Assembly: GCF_014207955.1 (NCBI RefSeq) | Contig: NZ_JACHLK010000016.1 | Span: forward strand, 62,001-126,000 | Origin: Acidovorax soli | Lineage (GTDB): Bacteria; Pseudomonadota; Gammaproteobacteria; Burkholderiales; Burkholderiaceae_C | Length of the DNA: 64,000 bases | Reading direction: 5' to 3' | Shown here: positions 28,246 to 36,595 of the stretch, in pieces | How positions within the stretch are numbered: the first letter of the stretch is position 1 | How the letters are laid out: each line of letters begins with the position of its first letter | Notes under the pieces: model-generated | Database searches by the model: none | What the model saw: the letters and a program-made list of their open reading frames with translations, nothing else | What the model was told of the DNA's origin: nothing | Translations under genes and position numbers: made by a program

Positions 28246-29232
28246 CTACTTGGCGGCCCAGACGGTGCCGGCCGGGTTGTTGATGGGCACGCCCACGGCG
28301 TTGCCGTATTCGGTCCACGAACCGTCGTAGTTCTTCACGCTGTAGCCCAGGATCTTGGACAGCGCGAACCAGGTGTGGCTGGAGCGCTCGCCGATGCGGC
28401 AGTAGGTGATGACCGGCTTGCTTCCGTCGATGCCCACGTTGGCATAGAGCTTCTTCAGGTCCTCGACCGACTTGAAGGTGCCGTCTTCCTTGACCGCCTG
28501 GCCCCAGGGCACATTGGCCGCGCCGGGGATATGGCCGGCGCGGATGCTCAGCTCGGGCACACCGGCCGGTGCAAAGATCTTGCCGGAGTATTCATCGGCC
28601 GAGCGGATGTCCACCAGCTTGGCATTGCTCTTGCCCTCGGCCGCGGCCAGGGTGTCGGTGAGGCGTGCACGCAGCTGCGTGTTGACCTGTGCGACCTTGT
28701 AGCTGGTGGCAGCGAACTCGGGCACGCGGTTGTTCAGCGGCTGGTTCTCGGCCTCCCACTTCTTGCGGCCGCCATCGAGCAGCTTGACGTTCTTCACGCC
28801 GTAGATGTCGAACACCCAGGCGCCCCAGGCGGCAAACCAGTTGTTGGTGTCGCCGTAGAGCACCACGGTGGTGTCCTGCGCTATGCCGGCCTTGGACAGC
28901 AGTGCCTCGAAGGCTTCCTTGCCGACGATGTCGCGGCGCACCTTGTCGTTGAGGTCCTGGTGCCAGGAGAAGTTCACGGCACCGGGCACGTGGCTGCGTT
29001 CGTACAGGCCCGGGTTCACGCTGACCTCGACGATGCGCACCTGGGTGTTGTCCAGGTTCTGCGCCAGCCATTCGGTGCTGACCAGCGGGCCCGCCGGGAT
29101 GGGCGTGGCGGCCCACACGGCTGCCCCGCCGAACACCATGCCGGCACCCAGGACCCATGCGCCGAGGCGGCGGCCCAGCGACTGGGTGGGGTGGATCGTC
29201 GTCGTGTGCTGTGGCTGGCTCATGCGGGTCAT
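28246..29232 (-). CDS. Periplasmic thiosulfate/3-mercaptopyruvate sulfurtransferase (tandem rhodanese)
   Basis: This 328-residue protein has two rhodanese domains. The first, inactive half includes RSHVPGAVNFSW; the second carries Cys278 in TYCRIGERSSH, the active-site loop. A hydrophobic segment ending AAVWAA marks export to the periplasm. The family moves sulfane sulfur from thiosulfate or mercaptopyruvate to cyanide or thiols. The loop CRIGERS is closer to the thiosulfate type, which is a weak indicator. ATG at 29232 or the internal ATG at 29223 could be used. A strong terminator separates it from the YeeE transporter gene. Confidence 0.9.
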   Translation of the reverse strand: MTRMSQPQHTTTIHPTQSLGRRLGAWVLGAGMVFGGAAVWAATPIPAGPLVSTEWLAQNLDNTQVRIVEVSVNPGLYERSHVPGAVNFSWHQDLNDKVRRDIVGKEAFEALLSKAGIAQDTTVVLYGDTNNWFAAWGAWVFDIYGVKNVKLLDGGRKKWEAENQPLNNRVPEFAATSYKVAQVNTQLRARLTDTLAAAEGKSNAKLVDIRSADEYSGKIFAPAGVPELSIRAGHIPGAANVPWGQAVKEDGTFKSVEDLKKLYANVGIDGSKPVITYCRIGERSSHTWFALSKILGYSVKNYDGSWTEYGNAVGVPINNPAGTVWAAK

Positions 29233-29403
29233 CCTTTCATTCGGGTGGCCGGTGCTGCAACCGTTGCGGCAACCGATGGAAGGAATTTAGGGGCACCCCG
29301 CCCGCAGAGGAACAAAGCAAAACGCGCTTGGATATGCGAAAAAGGCGCGAGCATGGCCGCACGGACCGAATGGGATTGGCCGGCCCGCGCGCGCCCCGGC
29401 CGC

Positions 29404-30417
29404 TCAGCGCAGGCGCAACTTGAGTTCCTCACTGGCCTGGTGCAGCGCCGCGCGCGTCGCTGGGAGGTCGGCCAGCGCGTTGAGCAGGCCGAAGTCGTGG
29501 ATCATGCCGTTGTAGCGCGTCACGACCACGTTCACGCCCGCTGCGTCGAGCTTGCGCGCATAGGCCTCGCCTTCATCGCGCAGCACGTCCTTCTCGGCCG
29601 TCTGGATCAGCGCGGGCGGCAGGCCCTTGAGCTGTTCGGGCGTGGCCAGCAGCGGCGAGGCGTAGATCTGCTGGCGCTGCTGGGGATCCGTGGAATAGGC
29701 ATCCCAGAACCACTTCATCATGCCTTTGGTCAGGAAGTGGTCGTTGGCGAACTCGTCATAGGAAGCATTCTCGAAGTTGGCGTTGGTCACGGGCCAGAAC
29801 AGCACCTGCGCGCGCAGCGCGGGCGTGCCCTTGGCCTTGGCCATCAGCGCCACGGCGGTGGCCATGTTGCCGCCCACACTGTTGCCCACGATGGCCAGGC
29901 GCTTGCCATCCACCTGGATCTGCGCGCCGTTCTCGGCCACCCACTTGGTGGCGCCATAGATCTCGTTGATGGCCACGGGGTAGCGCGCTTCGGGCGACGG
30001 CGTGTAGTTCACGAAGATGGCAGCGGCGCCGGAGTCGGCCACCAGGTCGCGCACGAAGCGCTCGTGCGTGGGGAAATCCCCCAGGATCCAGCCGCCGCCG
30101 TGCACGAAGACAAAGGCCGGCAGCACGCCCTTGGCGCCGGCCGGGCGCACGATGTGCAGGGCGATGGGTTTGCCATCGACGGTGATGGTCTTTTCGCTGA
30201 CATCGGCAGCGGGCAGCCGCGCGCCCTTTTGCGCGCCCACGAGCACCTGGCGCGCCTCGGCCGGCGACAGGGTTTCGAGCGGCTGGCCACCGCCCTTGGC
30301 CAGGGCTTCGAGAAAGGCCTGGGTATTGCGCTCGACCCCGGGGCTGCCGGCGGCCAGGGACAGGGTGGACGCCAGGGCCAGGGCGGAAGCGGCGACGAGA
30401 TGGTGCTTGAACTGCAT
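29404..30417 (-). CDS. Secreted HSL-family esterase/lipase
   Basis: This 337-residue alpha/beta hydrolase of the hormone-sensitive lipase group has the oxyanion motif HGGGWILGD and nucleophile elbow GNSVGG (Ser180), plus a C-terminal IHDFG histidine. A Sec signal peptide (to about LSLAAG) suggests periplasmic or outer-surface action on short-chain esters. It is divergent from an AraC-type regulator across a 105-bp AT-rich spacer with an inverted repeat, so it is the probable target of that regulator. Substrate is not deducible. Confidence 0.9.
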   Translation of the reverse strand: MQFKHHLVAASALALASTLSLAAGSPGVERNTQAFLEALAKGGGQPLETLSPAEARQVLVGAQKGARLPAADVSEKTITVDGKPIALHIVRPAGAKGVLPAFVFVHGGGWILGDFPTHERFVRDLVADSGAAAIFVNYTPSPEARYPVAINEIYGATKWVAENGAQIQVDGKRLAIVGNSVGGNMATAVALMAKAKGTPALRAQVLFWPVTNANFENASYDEFANDHFLTKGMMKWFWDAYSTDPQQRQQIYASPLLATPEQLKGLPPALIQTAEKDVLRDEGEAYARKLDAAGVNVVVTRYNGMIHDFGLLNALADLPATRAALHQASEELKLRLR

Positions 30418-30514
30418 GGTGTGGATCCTTGGTGGAGTAGCGGGTGGAATGGACTTGCCGTGGAGGCAGAACGAACTTTAGGCCCCGCATCGAAACTATT
30501 AATCACTTAAAATT

Positions 30515-30539
30515 TCAAATACTTGATTGAAAGTATTGA
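30515..30539. promoter_or_regulatory. Inverted repeat between esterase and AraC-type regulator
   Basis: TCAAATACTT (30515-30524) and AAGTATTGA (30531-30539) form an inverted repeat with one extra base in the left arm, inside the AT-rich divergent spacer. It overlaps the proposed TTG start of the regulator, which either indicates autoregulation or means the true start is further downstream. Confidence 0.45.
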
Positions 30540-31404
30540 ATTGAACACCTCCTGCCCTGACCGTCTCGATGCCTTGCTGCAGCATTTCCCGATCCGGGCG
30601 CGCATGTTCCAGGCCGGCGCGCTGTGCGGCATCACGGACTTTGCGGGCGCTGGCGAGGGTGGCCAGATGCACCTGGTGCGGGCCGGGGCGATGGAGCTCA
30701 TCCACCCCGGGCGCCCCGCGCTGCGGGTGGAGGAGCCGAGCCTGCTGTTCTACCCACGCCCCATGGCCCGCCGCTTCGTCACCGACGCCGAGCGCGGCGC
30801 CGACCTGGCGTGCGCGGAGGTGCGCTTCGAGGGCGGTACCGACAACCCCTTTGTGGCCGCGCTGCCCGACTTCATCTGCCTGCCCCTGGCCCGGATCGAC
30901 GGTGCAGAACGGGTGCTGGCCGTGCTGTTCGAAGAGGCCTTCGGCAGCAACTGCGGCCGCCACGCGCTGATCGACCGGCTGTTCGAGGTGGTGGTGATCC
31001 AGTTGCTCAGGCAGGTGATGGAGGACGACCAGGTGCAGGGCGGCATGCTGGCCGGGCTGTCGCACCCGCGGCTGCGCCGGGCGCTGGTGGCCATGCACGA
31101 GCGCCCTGCGCAGGATTGGCCGCTGGAGGCCCTGGGCGAGCTGGCGGGCATGTCGCGCAGCGTGTTCGCCAACACCTTCCGCGACGTGGTGGGCTGCACG
31201 CCGGGCAGCTACCTGCAGGGCTGGCGCGTGCGGCTCACGCAGCAGGCGCTGCGCCAGGGCCGGCAGCTCAAGATGATCGCGGTGGACGTGGGCTATGGCA
31301 GCGAGGCGGCGCTGTCGCGGGCTTTCAAGTCCCAGTGCGGGGTGACTCCACGGGAGTGGCGCCAGGCCAGGGCCAACGCCGATGCACCTGTAGTAGCCGG
31401 CTAA
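30523..31404 (+). CDS. AraC-family transcriptional regulator
   Basis: This 293-residue protein has an N-terminal cupin-like sensing domain and two C-terminal helix-turn-helix units ([20 protein letters not shown] and the [20 protein letters not shown] segment) ending in the conserved CGVTPREWR. AraC proteins usually activate neighbours, here the divergent esterase and perhaps the DJ-1 gene that follows. The start is uncertain: TTG at 30523 gives the longest plausible form, TTG at 30541 and ATG at 30604 are alternatives. No strong ribosome site helps. Confidence 0.88.
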   Translation: MIESIELNTSCPDRLDALLQHFPIRARMFQAGALCGITDFAGAGEGGQMHLVRAGAMELIHPGRPALRVEEPSLLFYPRPMARRFVTDAERGADLACAEVRFEGGTDNPFVAALPDFICLPLARIDGAERVLAVLFEEAFGSNCGRHALIDRLFEVVVIQLLRQVMEDDQVQGGMLAGLSHPRLRRALVAMHERPAQDWPLEALGELAGMSRSVFANTFRDVVGCTPGSYLQGWRVRLTQQALRQGRQLKMIAVDVGYGSEAALSRAFKSQCGVTPREWRQARANADAPVVAG

Positions 31405-31463
31405 CACCCATCGCTGCCAGCGCCGCCCAACAATGCGCTCTCCCAACCCCCAAGGAGACAAAG

Positions 31464-32045
31464 ATGGCGGCAAAAAAGATACTCATGCTGTGCGGCGACT
31501 ACTGCGAGGACTACGAGACCATGGTGCCTTTCCAGGCACTGCTGGCCGTGGGCCACACGGTGCATGCGGTGTGCCCGGACAAGAAGGCTGGCGACCACAT
31601 CAAGACGGCGATCCACGACTTCGAGGGCGCGCAGACCTACAGCGAAAAGCCGGGCCACAACTTCACGCTCAACGCCACGTTTGCCGGCCTGGAGGTGGCC
31701 AGCTATGACGCCCTGGTGATTCCTGGCGGCCGCGGCCCCGAATACCTGCGCACCTACCCGGCCGTGGTGGCGGCGGTGAAGCATTTCTTCGACACCAACA
31801 AGCCCGTGGCCGCCGTGTGCCATGGCGCGCAACTGCTGGCCGGTGCCGGCGTCCTCAAGGGCCGCACCTGCTCGGCCTACCCGGCCTGCCGGGCCGAGGT
31901 GGAGCTGGCAGGTGGCACCTATGCCGAGATCGCCATCGACGCCGCAGTGACCCAGGGCAACCTGGTGTCGGCCCCGGCCTGGCCGGCGCACCCGGCCTGG
32001 ATCGCGCAGTTCCTGGCGCTGCTGGGCACGCGCATCAGCTTGTAA
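31464..32045 (+). CDS. DJ-1/PfpI-family protein
   Basis: This 193-residue flavodoxin-like protein has the nucleophile elbow AVCHGAQLL with Cys119 and the upstream acid in the GDYCEDYE segment near the N-terminus, as in the DJ-1/PfpI superfamily. Members act as glyoxalase-III-like or stress-protective enzymes, and the exact role cannot be assigned. AAGGAGACAAAG before the ATG is a good ribosome site. The gap of 59 bp after the AraC gene suggests possible co-transcription. Confidence 0.9.
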   Translation: MAAKKILMLCGDYCEDYETMVPFQALLAVGHTVHAVCPDKKAGDHIKTAIHDFEGAQTYSEKPGHNFTLNATFAGLEVASYDALVIPGGRGPEYLRTYPAVVAAVKHFFDTNKPVAAVCHGAQLLAGAGVLKGRTCSAYPACRAEVELAGGTYAEIAIDAAVTQGNLVSAPAWPAHPAWIAQFLALLGTRISL

Positions 32046-32051
32046 ACCGAT

Positions 32052-32094
32052 TTGACGCGGTCAGAACGGCCCCCGATGATAGAGGCCGTTCTGA
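32052..32094 (+). promoter_or_regulatory. Promoter with overlapping 11-bp inverted repeat
   Basis: TTGACG (32052-32057) and GATGAT (32075-32080) have a 17-bp spacing and could be -35 and -10. A perfect inverted repeat, TCAGAACGGCC (32061-32071) and GGCCGTTCTGA (32084-32094), brackets the -10 and the expected transcription start. This is an operator-like layout 13 bp before the ribbon-helix-helix gene. Lack of a T tract argues against a terminator. Confidence 0.55.
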
Positions 32095-32106
32095 AAGGCT
32101 CGCACC

Positions 32107-32472
32107 ATGTGCCAGGTATTCATCAGCGCCGACCCCACCCTGTACGAAAGCCGCGCCCGCTCGGTGCGGCTGCACGGGGTGGCCACCAGCATCCGGCTCG
32201 AAAACCTGTTCTGGCAGGTGCTCGGCGAGATCGCCCGGCGCGACGGCATGGGCGTGCCCCAGTTGTGCACGAAGCTGTACGACGAGCTGGTGGCCGAGCG
32301 CGGTGAGGTGGAGAACTTCGCCTCCTTCCTGCGCGTGTGCTGCGGCCGCTACATGGCCTTGCAGCTGTCGGGCGGCATACCGCAGGATGCGTCCATTCCC
32401 ATCCGCAGCCTCAATGCCCAACAGGTGCTGGCCACCGAGGGGCGCCGCACGGTGCTGGCACAGGCGGCATAG
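32107..32472 (+). CDS. Ribbon-helix-helix domain protein (RHH_4-like)
   Basis: This 121-residue protein contains the segment SVRLHGVATSIRLENLFWQV (about residues 19-38), which fits the strand-helix start of the RHH_4 ribbon-helix-helix group. Such proteins bind DNA as dimers through a beta-ribbon. A perfect 11-bp inverted repeat overlapping its promoter makes autoregulation likely. Partner genes are not evident; it lies between the DJ-1 gene and tRNA-Gly. Confidence 0.8.
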   Translation: MCQVFISADPTLYESRARSVRLHGVATSIRLENLFWQVLGEIARRDGMGVPQLCTKLYDELVAERGEVENFASFLRVCCGRYMALQLSGGIPQDASIPIRSLNAQQVLATEGRRTVLAQAA

Positions 32473-32491
32473 CACCACCCGGCTCTGCCCC

Positions 32492-32497
32492 TATAAT
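32492..32497 (+). promoter_or_regulatory. -10 element of the tRNA-Gly promoter
   Basis: A perfect TATAAT lies 10 bases before the first tRNA base, implying transcription starts within a few bases of the tRNA. No strong -35 is seen at the expected distance, which falls near the stop codon of the preceding gene. Confidence 0.7.
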
Positions 32498-32507
32498 CCG
32501 GCGCAAC

Positions 32508-32581
32508 GCGGGTGTAGTTCAATGGTAGAACGGCAGCTTCCCAAGCTTCATACGAGGGTTCGATTCCCTTCACCCGCTCCA
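32508..32581 (+). tRNA. tRNA-Gly (anticodon CCC)
   Basis: A complete cloverleaf of 74 nt with encoded CCA. The acceptor arm is GCGGGTG/CACCCGC, the D arm contains TTCAATGGTAGAAC, the T arm is AGGG-TTCGATT-CCCT, and the anticodon loop TTCCCAA holds CCC at 32540-32542. The anticodon stem GCAGC/GCTTC has one non-Watson-Crick pair (C28 at 32534 with U42 at 32548). It reads GGG codons. A terminator follows. Confidence 0.96.
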
Positions 32582-32588
32582 AAACGCC

Positions 32589-32626
32589 AAAAGCCGGCCC
32601 TGCAAGAATGCGGAGCCGGCTTTTTT
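32589..32626 (+). terminator. Terminator after tRNA-Gly
   Basis: AAAAGCCGGC (32589-32598) pairs with GCCGGCTTTT (32615-32624) around a 16-base loop, followed by further T residues to 32626. It begins eight bases after the tRNA CCA end. Because of the A/T symmetry it could also act for the minus-strand chaperone gene that ends at 32642. Confidence 0.85.
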
Positions 32627-32641
32627 GTTGGCGAATGGCCG

Positions 32642-33142
32642 TTAAACCCGCACCATGAAGGCGTTGAAGGACGCGGGCTCCACCGCCAGCACTGGCGCCT
32701 TGACCGCTGGGGCCTGCGGCACGCCTGACTGCTCATCGCGCAGGCGCGCCTTCCACGCCACAGCGGCTTCCAGAAGGTTGCCCACCACGCGCTCGAACAC
32801 GGTGGCATCGGAATGCGCTACCACCAGCGGGTACTGCAGGACGATGCGCTCATGGGTCTCGTCCAGCGCAAAGGTCGCGCCCTGGGTCTCCAGGGCAAAG
32901 AGGTTGCGGGCCAGCAGTTGGCGGAAGACAGCGCCCTGCTCCATGCCCTGCGACAGCTGCAGCACGGGCACATAGAGGTGCAGCACCGGGCTTTGTTCGG
33001 GCAGTTCCATGAGCAATTCGATGTCATCGCCATAGCGCAGCGCGACGCCGCCCTGTTCGTCCAGGCCCAGGCCATCGATACCGGCCTTGGCGGCCAGCCC
33101 GGCCAGCCATTGGTTCACCACGGTCGCTTCATTCATGCTCAT
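32642..33142 (-). CDS. CesT-like type III secretion chaperone
   Basis: This 166-residue acidic protein fits the CesT/Tir-chaperone family: an N-terminal helix, strands around GGVALRYGDDIELLMELPE and LHLYVPVLQL, then FRQLLARNLFALETQGATFALDE and a long C-terminal helix (VFERVVGNLLEAAVAWKARL). Such dimers bind the N-terminus of one effector and guide it to a type III secretion ATPase. It starts 18 bp after the 1,095-residue gene, the usual effector-chaperone pairing. No secretion apparatus genes lie in the window. ATG at 33136 is an alternative start. Confidence 0.82.
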   Translation of the reverse strand: MSMNEATVVNQWLAGLAAKAGIDGLGLDEQGGVALRYGDDIELLMELPEQSPVLHLYVPVLQLSQGMEQGAVFRQLLARNLFALETQGATFALDETHERIVLQYPLVVAHSDATVFERVVGNLLEAAVAWKARLRDEQSGVPQAPAVKAPVLAVEPASFNAFMVRV

Positions 33143-33160
33143 CTTGCGTCTTTCGTCCCA

Positions 33161-36100
33161 TCAGGTATAGCCAAATTCGGCGGGGTTGGTCATCAGGTTC
33201 CAGGATGCCCAGGTCGATGCCTCGGGCTTGGCATTGCCGCCGAGCAAGCTTCCATCCTCGTGCGAGAACCACGGCTCCACGCCGCCCGAGATCGGGTTGA
33301 ACACCATGCCCAGTTCCACGCGGCCGCCCCGCACCTCCCAATTGGTGTCCGCCATCACGATGCCGGGCACGGCCGGTTTCAGGCTCTTGACCATGGCGAC
33401 TTCGATGGCTGCAGCGCGGGTCTCGGGGGTCTTGAGCTTGTCACCGAAGGCCTCTGGGTTGTGCGTTTCGAGCTGGTCCTTGACCCAGGTGTGCAACTGG
33501 GCCGGGGTCTTGCCCCCGGCCAAGGCCCCCAGGATGGTCGCACGGCTCGGGTGGTTGTCCGGCACTTTCAGCGCCGTCAGCACGGCCTCGACCACCGGGC
33601 GCTGCTCGGCCGCCGACAGGGGCGTACTGGCCTGGGCCTGCCCCGGGGTCACCAGCTTGTCCGTCACCCAGGCCTGCGTGTCGGGCGATGCCAGGGCGCC
33701 GGCCAGGGACGGGTGGCCCGGGCGGGCCAGGAACGCGTGCCCGGTGGTGCGCACAGGCACGCCCACATCGCGGCCCTGCCCGGCCAGGGGCAAGGTATCT
33801 TTCATGCCCTTGAAGGTATCGAGCACCTTGGTCACGAAATCCACACCCTGGGCATGAACGGGGGTCACGCCCTTCTCGCCGGAGCTGCCATACAGCGACA
33901 CCTCCTTGGGGGCACCGGATCCGAGGTACTTGCCGGTGACATGGGTCTTGCCACCCGATGCGGGCTCCCAGGGCTTGGGGTTGGAGTCGCTGGGCAGGGG
34001 CGAGTTGAAGCGGGCCCGGTCCACCATCACGGCCGTGAAGGCCTCGGTTTCGGCATGGGCGCCCACCTTGTCGCTGAACTGGGTCAGCCACTGCTGCACC
34101 GCGGCGGGCTGGCCGCGCGCCACGCTGGCGGCGACTTCGCGCCCCACGTCGCGCATGACGCTGGCAGCCAGCGCCTTGTAGGCCTGCGGGGTGTCGATGG
34201 GGCGCCAGGTCAAGGGATCGGCCTGGCCCGCCGTGTCGTGCAGCACGAAGCCGCCTCGGTCCGAGCTGCCATCCGCCGCGATCTCGCCGGAGCCCATGGC
34301 GGCAGCGTCGTACTGCACCGCCAGGCGTTCCGCCATGACCTCCTCGAAACGGCTCTGCATCTGGGTCTGGAATTTGTGCAGGAAAACCACTTCATCACTG
34401 GGTGGCCAGTTCTTGGGAGAGGGGTTGTCTTCGGTGGGCGCCCGGTTCGCGGGGTTGGGATTGAACTGGGCCCGGTCGTCATCGGTCACGAGCGAGCGGT
34501 CGATCGCCGGCATGCCCAGATCAGGACGCACCGTGAAGACATCGCCGGTTTTGTCGAAGTGCCCCCGCTTGCCTCTTTCGAGGGTCACCGTATTCGATGA
34601 GAAAAGGGTATGGCGCGCAAAGGTGTCCATGCCCATTTGTGTGGGGTCGGCACCGGACGAACCAATCCGGCCTTTGAGGCCTTTGAGGGCATCGGCCTTG
34701 ACGCGGTCGCCCTCGCCCTTTTCCAGCACGGACGACACGGTGTACTCCCAGGCACGCAGCAAGCGGTTGTCCATCTGCCCCTGGAAGGCATCGGTCGCCC
34801 GGCCCATGGCCTGGGCCAGCCGGTCCATGGCTTCCGTCTTGAAGCTGAAGCCGATACCGCTCAGTGCTTTCTGCAGATCGCGCTGCACGCCGGCCATCTG
34901 CCGCTGCGCCTCGGCGGCGTCCGGGCCGCCACGCTGCACCGCGATGGACAGCTCGCGCACCTGCCCTTCCAGCGTGCGGATGCGCTCCACGCTGGCCAGG
35001 TGCGCGGCACTGAGGCCCTCCTGCTGCATGGCGATCTGCTGCAGGATGGCCTGCGGCGTCAGCACGGCGTTCTTGCCCATGGCCTTCACGGCGCCACTGA
35101 CCGTGGACGCCATGGCATCCGGTGCAACGCCCAACGCCGCCAGCCCGGCACGCATCCCCGGCGTCTCATGCAGCGCGGTGGGCGGGTCTACCGGCTTGCC
35201 CCCCGCTGTGGCCAGCAGGCCCTGGGTGTTGAGCGTGATGGTCTGCTGCAGCTCCTTGGTGCTCACGCGCTGGCTGATCGCCACCTGCTCGTCGTGGCCA
35301 TCGACGGTCTTGTCGAAGTGGCCGTCCTCGATCAGCGACTTGATCTCGGCCAGGAACTTCTCCGGCATGGAGTCGTGCACCATGACGGCCGTTGCCGTGC
35401 CAAAGCACGAGCCCACGCTGCTCTGGCGCAGGTCCGACACCAGCGCGGACAGGGCGGCCTGGCGCGCATGTGCGGCCGTGACAGTCTGGTCGGGCTTGAG
35501 GCCCAGGGTGGCACGCAGAATGCCGTGCGCGGGGTTGTCTGCCGTGCGCGGCGCACCGATCGACTGCAGTTGGGCAGCAAAGTCGCCGTCATCGCGCAGG
35601 CGGGTCAGCATCTTGACGGCCACGCGTGTGTGCTCGGTCTGCGGCGTGGGCGGTTGCCCCAACTGGGTGATCGCGGCATCCAGGCGCCCCGCGTTCAAGG
35701 AGCCGTCCGGGTTGGTGACCAGCTTGGCGAGGTTGAGCGACAGGGCCGTCTTGCGGGCGGCGCCTGCATCCTGCAGGCCGCTCGCGCCCTGGCGGGTGCC
35801 GGCCTCGGCACTCGCGTCGATGCCGCCCCGGACAATCCCTGCATCCATGTCCGGCATGGGTTGGGAGGGGTCGGCCAGGTGGGCAAGCGCCTTCTCCGCC
35901 AGGCGGTCGGCCGCAGCGGGATGGATGCCGACCAGGTCCTGCAGGCCCTGCAACTGCGACGCCGTGACCGTCCCCTTGTCCGCCGCCGCCATCAACTGCA
36001 CGACATGCGGGCTGGCACTGGCCAGTGCCATCAGCTGTTCGCGCTGGGCCGCTGTGGGGGTGCGGGCCACCAGCGCGGCGGCCTCCGGCGTCATCTGGCC

Positions 36101-36448
36101 GGAACCCACCTGCTTGGCCAGGCTCAGCGTAAGCCGCGTGCTCATGCCCTCCACGCCAGGCACGCCCGCATGCTGGAGAATGGACCGGGCTGCCTGGAAC
36201 TCCTTTTCATGGCTGCTGGCAAAGCGCACCGTGGCGGGGTCCAGCTTCATCAGCCGGGTGAAGTCGGCCTTGGGCACATCGGTCATCACATGCTTGTGGG
36301 AGGACGGCTGGAACACGCACAGCTTGTCGGCCTTGCCCGCACGCTCCAGCCCCTTGAAGGCCACCGCACCCTTGTCGAACCCCGTGCCGGCCACCTGGCC
36401 TTGCGTGGGCGCAATGAACTGCGGAGCTCTGTCCAGATGAATCGTCAT
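33161..36448 (-). CDS. Large putative type III effector with a papain-like Gln/Cys motif
   Basis: I cannot assign this 1,095-residue protein to a characterised family. It lacks a signal peptide and membrane helices and is followed 18 bp later by a CesT-like chaperone gene, so type III export is the natural inference. Residues 342-348 read QSSVGSC, with glutamine exactly six positions before cysteine and then FGTATAVMV, the geometry of the papain oxyanion Gln and nucleophile Cys. Near the C-terminus MADTNWE (Asp1034, Asn1036) resembles the third catalytic site; His904 in TTGHAFLARPGH is a candidate partner, but the spacing is wide. The middle is helical with coiled-coil-like stretches. ATG 36448 was chosen over an upstream in-frame start at 36523. 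Confidence 0.72.
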   Translation of the reverse strand: MTIHLDRAPQFIAPTQGQVAGTGFDKGAVAFKGLERAGKADKLCVFQPSSHKHVMTDVPKADFTRLMKLDPATVRFASSHEKEFQAARSILQHAGVPGVEGMSTRLTLSLAKQVGSGQMTPEAAALVARTPTAAQREQLMALASASPHVVQLMAAADKGTVTASQLQGLQDLVGIHPAAADRLAEKALAHLADPSQPMPDMDAGIVRGGIDASAEAGTRQGASGLQDAGAARKTALSLNLAKLVTNPDGSLNAGRLDAAITQLGQPPTPQTEHTRVAVKMLTRLRDDGDFAAQLQSIGAPRTADNPAHGILRATLGLKPDQTVTAAHARQAALSALVSDLRQSSVGSCFGTATAVMVHDSMPEKFLAEIKSLIEDGHFDKTVDGHDEQVAISQRVSTKELQQTITLNTQGLLATAGGKPVDPPTALHETPGMRAGLAALGVAPDAMASTVSGAVKAMGKNAVLTPQAILQQIAMQQEGLSAAHLASVERIRTLEGQVRELSIAVQRGGPDAAEAQRQMAGVQRDLQKALSGIGFSFKTEAMDRLAQAMGRATDAFQGQMDNRLLRAWEYTVSSVLEKGEGDRVKADALKGLKGRIGSSGADPTQMGMDTFARHTLFSSNTVTLERGKRGHFDKTGDVFTVRPDLGMPAIDRSLVTDDDRAQFNPNPANRAPTEDNPSPKNWPPSDEVVFLHKFQTQMQSRFEEVMAERLAVQYDAAAMGSGEIAADGSSDRGGFVLHDTAGQADPLTWRPIDTPQAYKALAASVMRDVGREVAASVARGQPAAVQQWLTQFSDKVGAHAETEAFTAVMVDRARFNSPLPSDSNPKPWEPASGGKTHVTGKYLGSGAPKEVSLYGSSGEKGVTPVHAQGVDFVTKVLDTFKGMKDTLPLAGQGRDVGVPVRTTGHAFLARPGHPSLAGALASPDTQAWVTDKLVTPGQAQASTPLSAAEQRPVVEAVLTALKVPDNHPSRATILGALAGGKTPAQLHTWVKDQLETHNPEAFGDKLKTPETRAAAIEVAMVKSLKPAVPGIVMADTNWEVRGGRVELGMVFNPISGGVEPWFSHEDGSLLGGNAKPEASTWASWNLMTNPAEFGYT

Positions 36449-36595
36449 ACCTGCTGGGTCCCTCTTGAGAATGGTGCGAACGCGTGCGCGGCAGGCAGTG
36501 TAGCCACCGGCTTTTGCAAACACCAGACATAAACCTCCAGCAGCGGCCTTGCAGCAGCAAACGCCCTTTCCCCCAAGCCCCTCCGGGGGTGGAGG

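Noticed and set aside
36449-36595. Search for a plant-inducible-promoter box (TTCGN-N15-TTCGN) before the large effector-like gene.
   Set aside because: Only one TTCGC half-site was found on the minus strand, with no partner at 15 bp.
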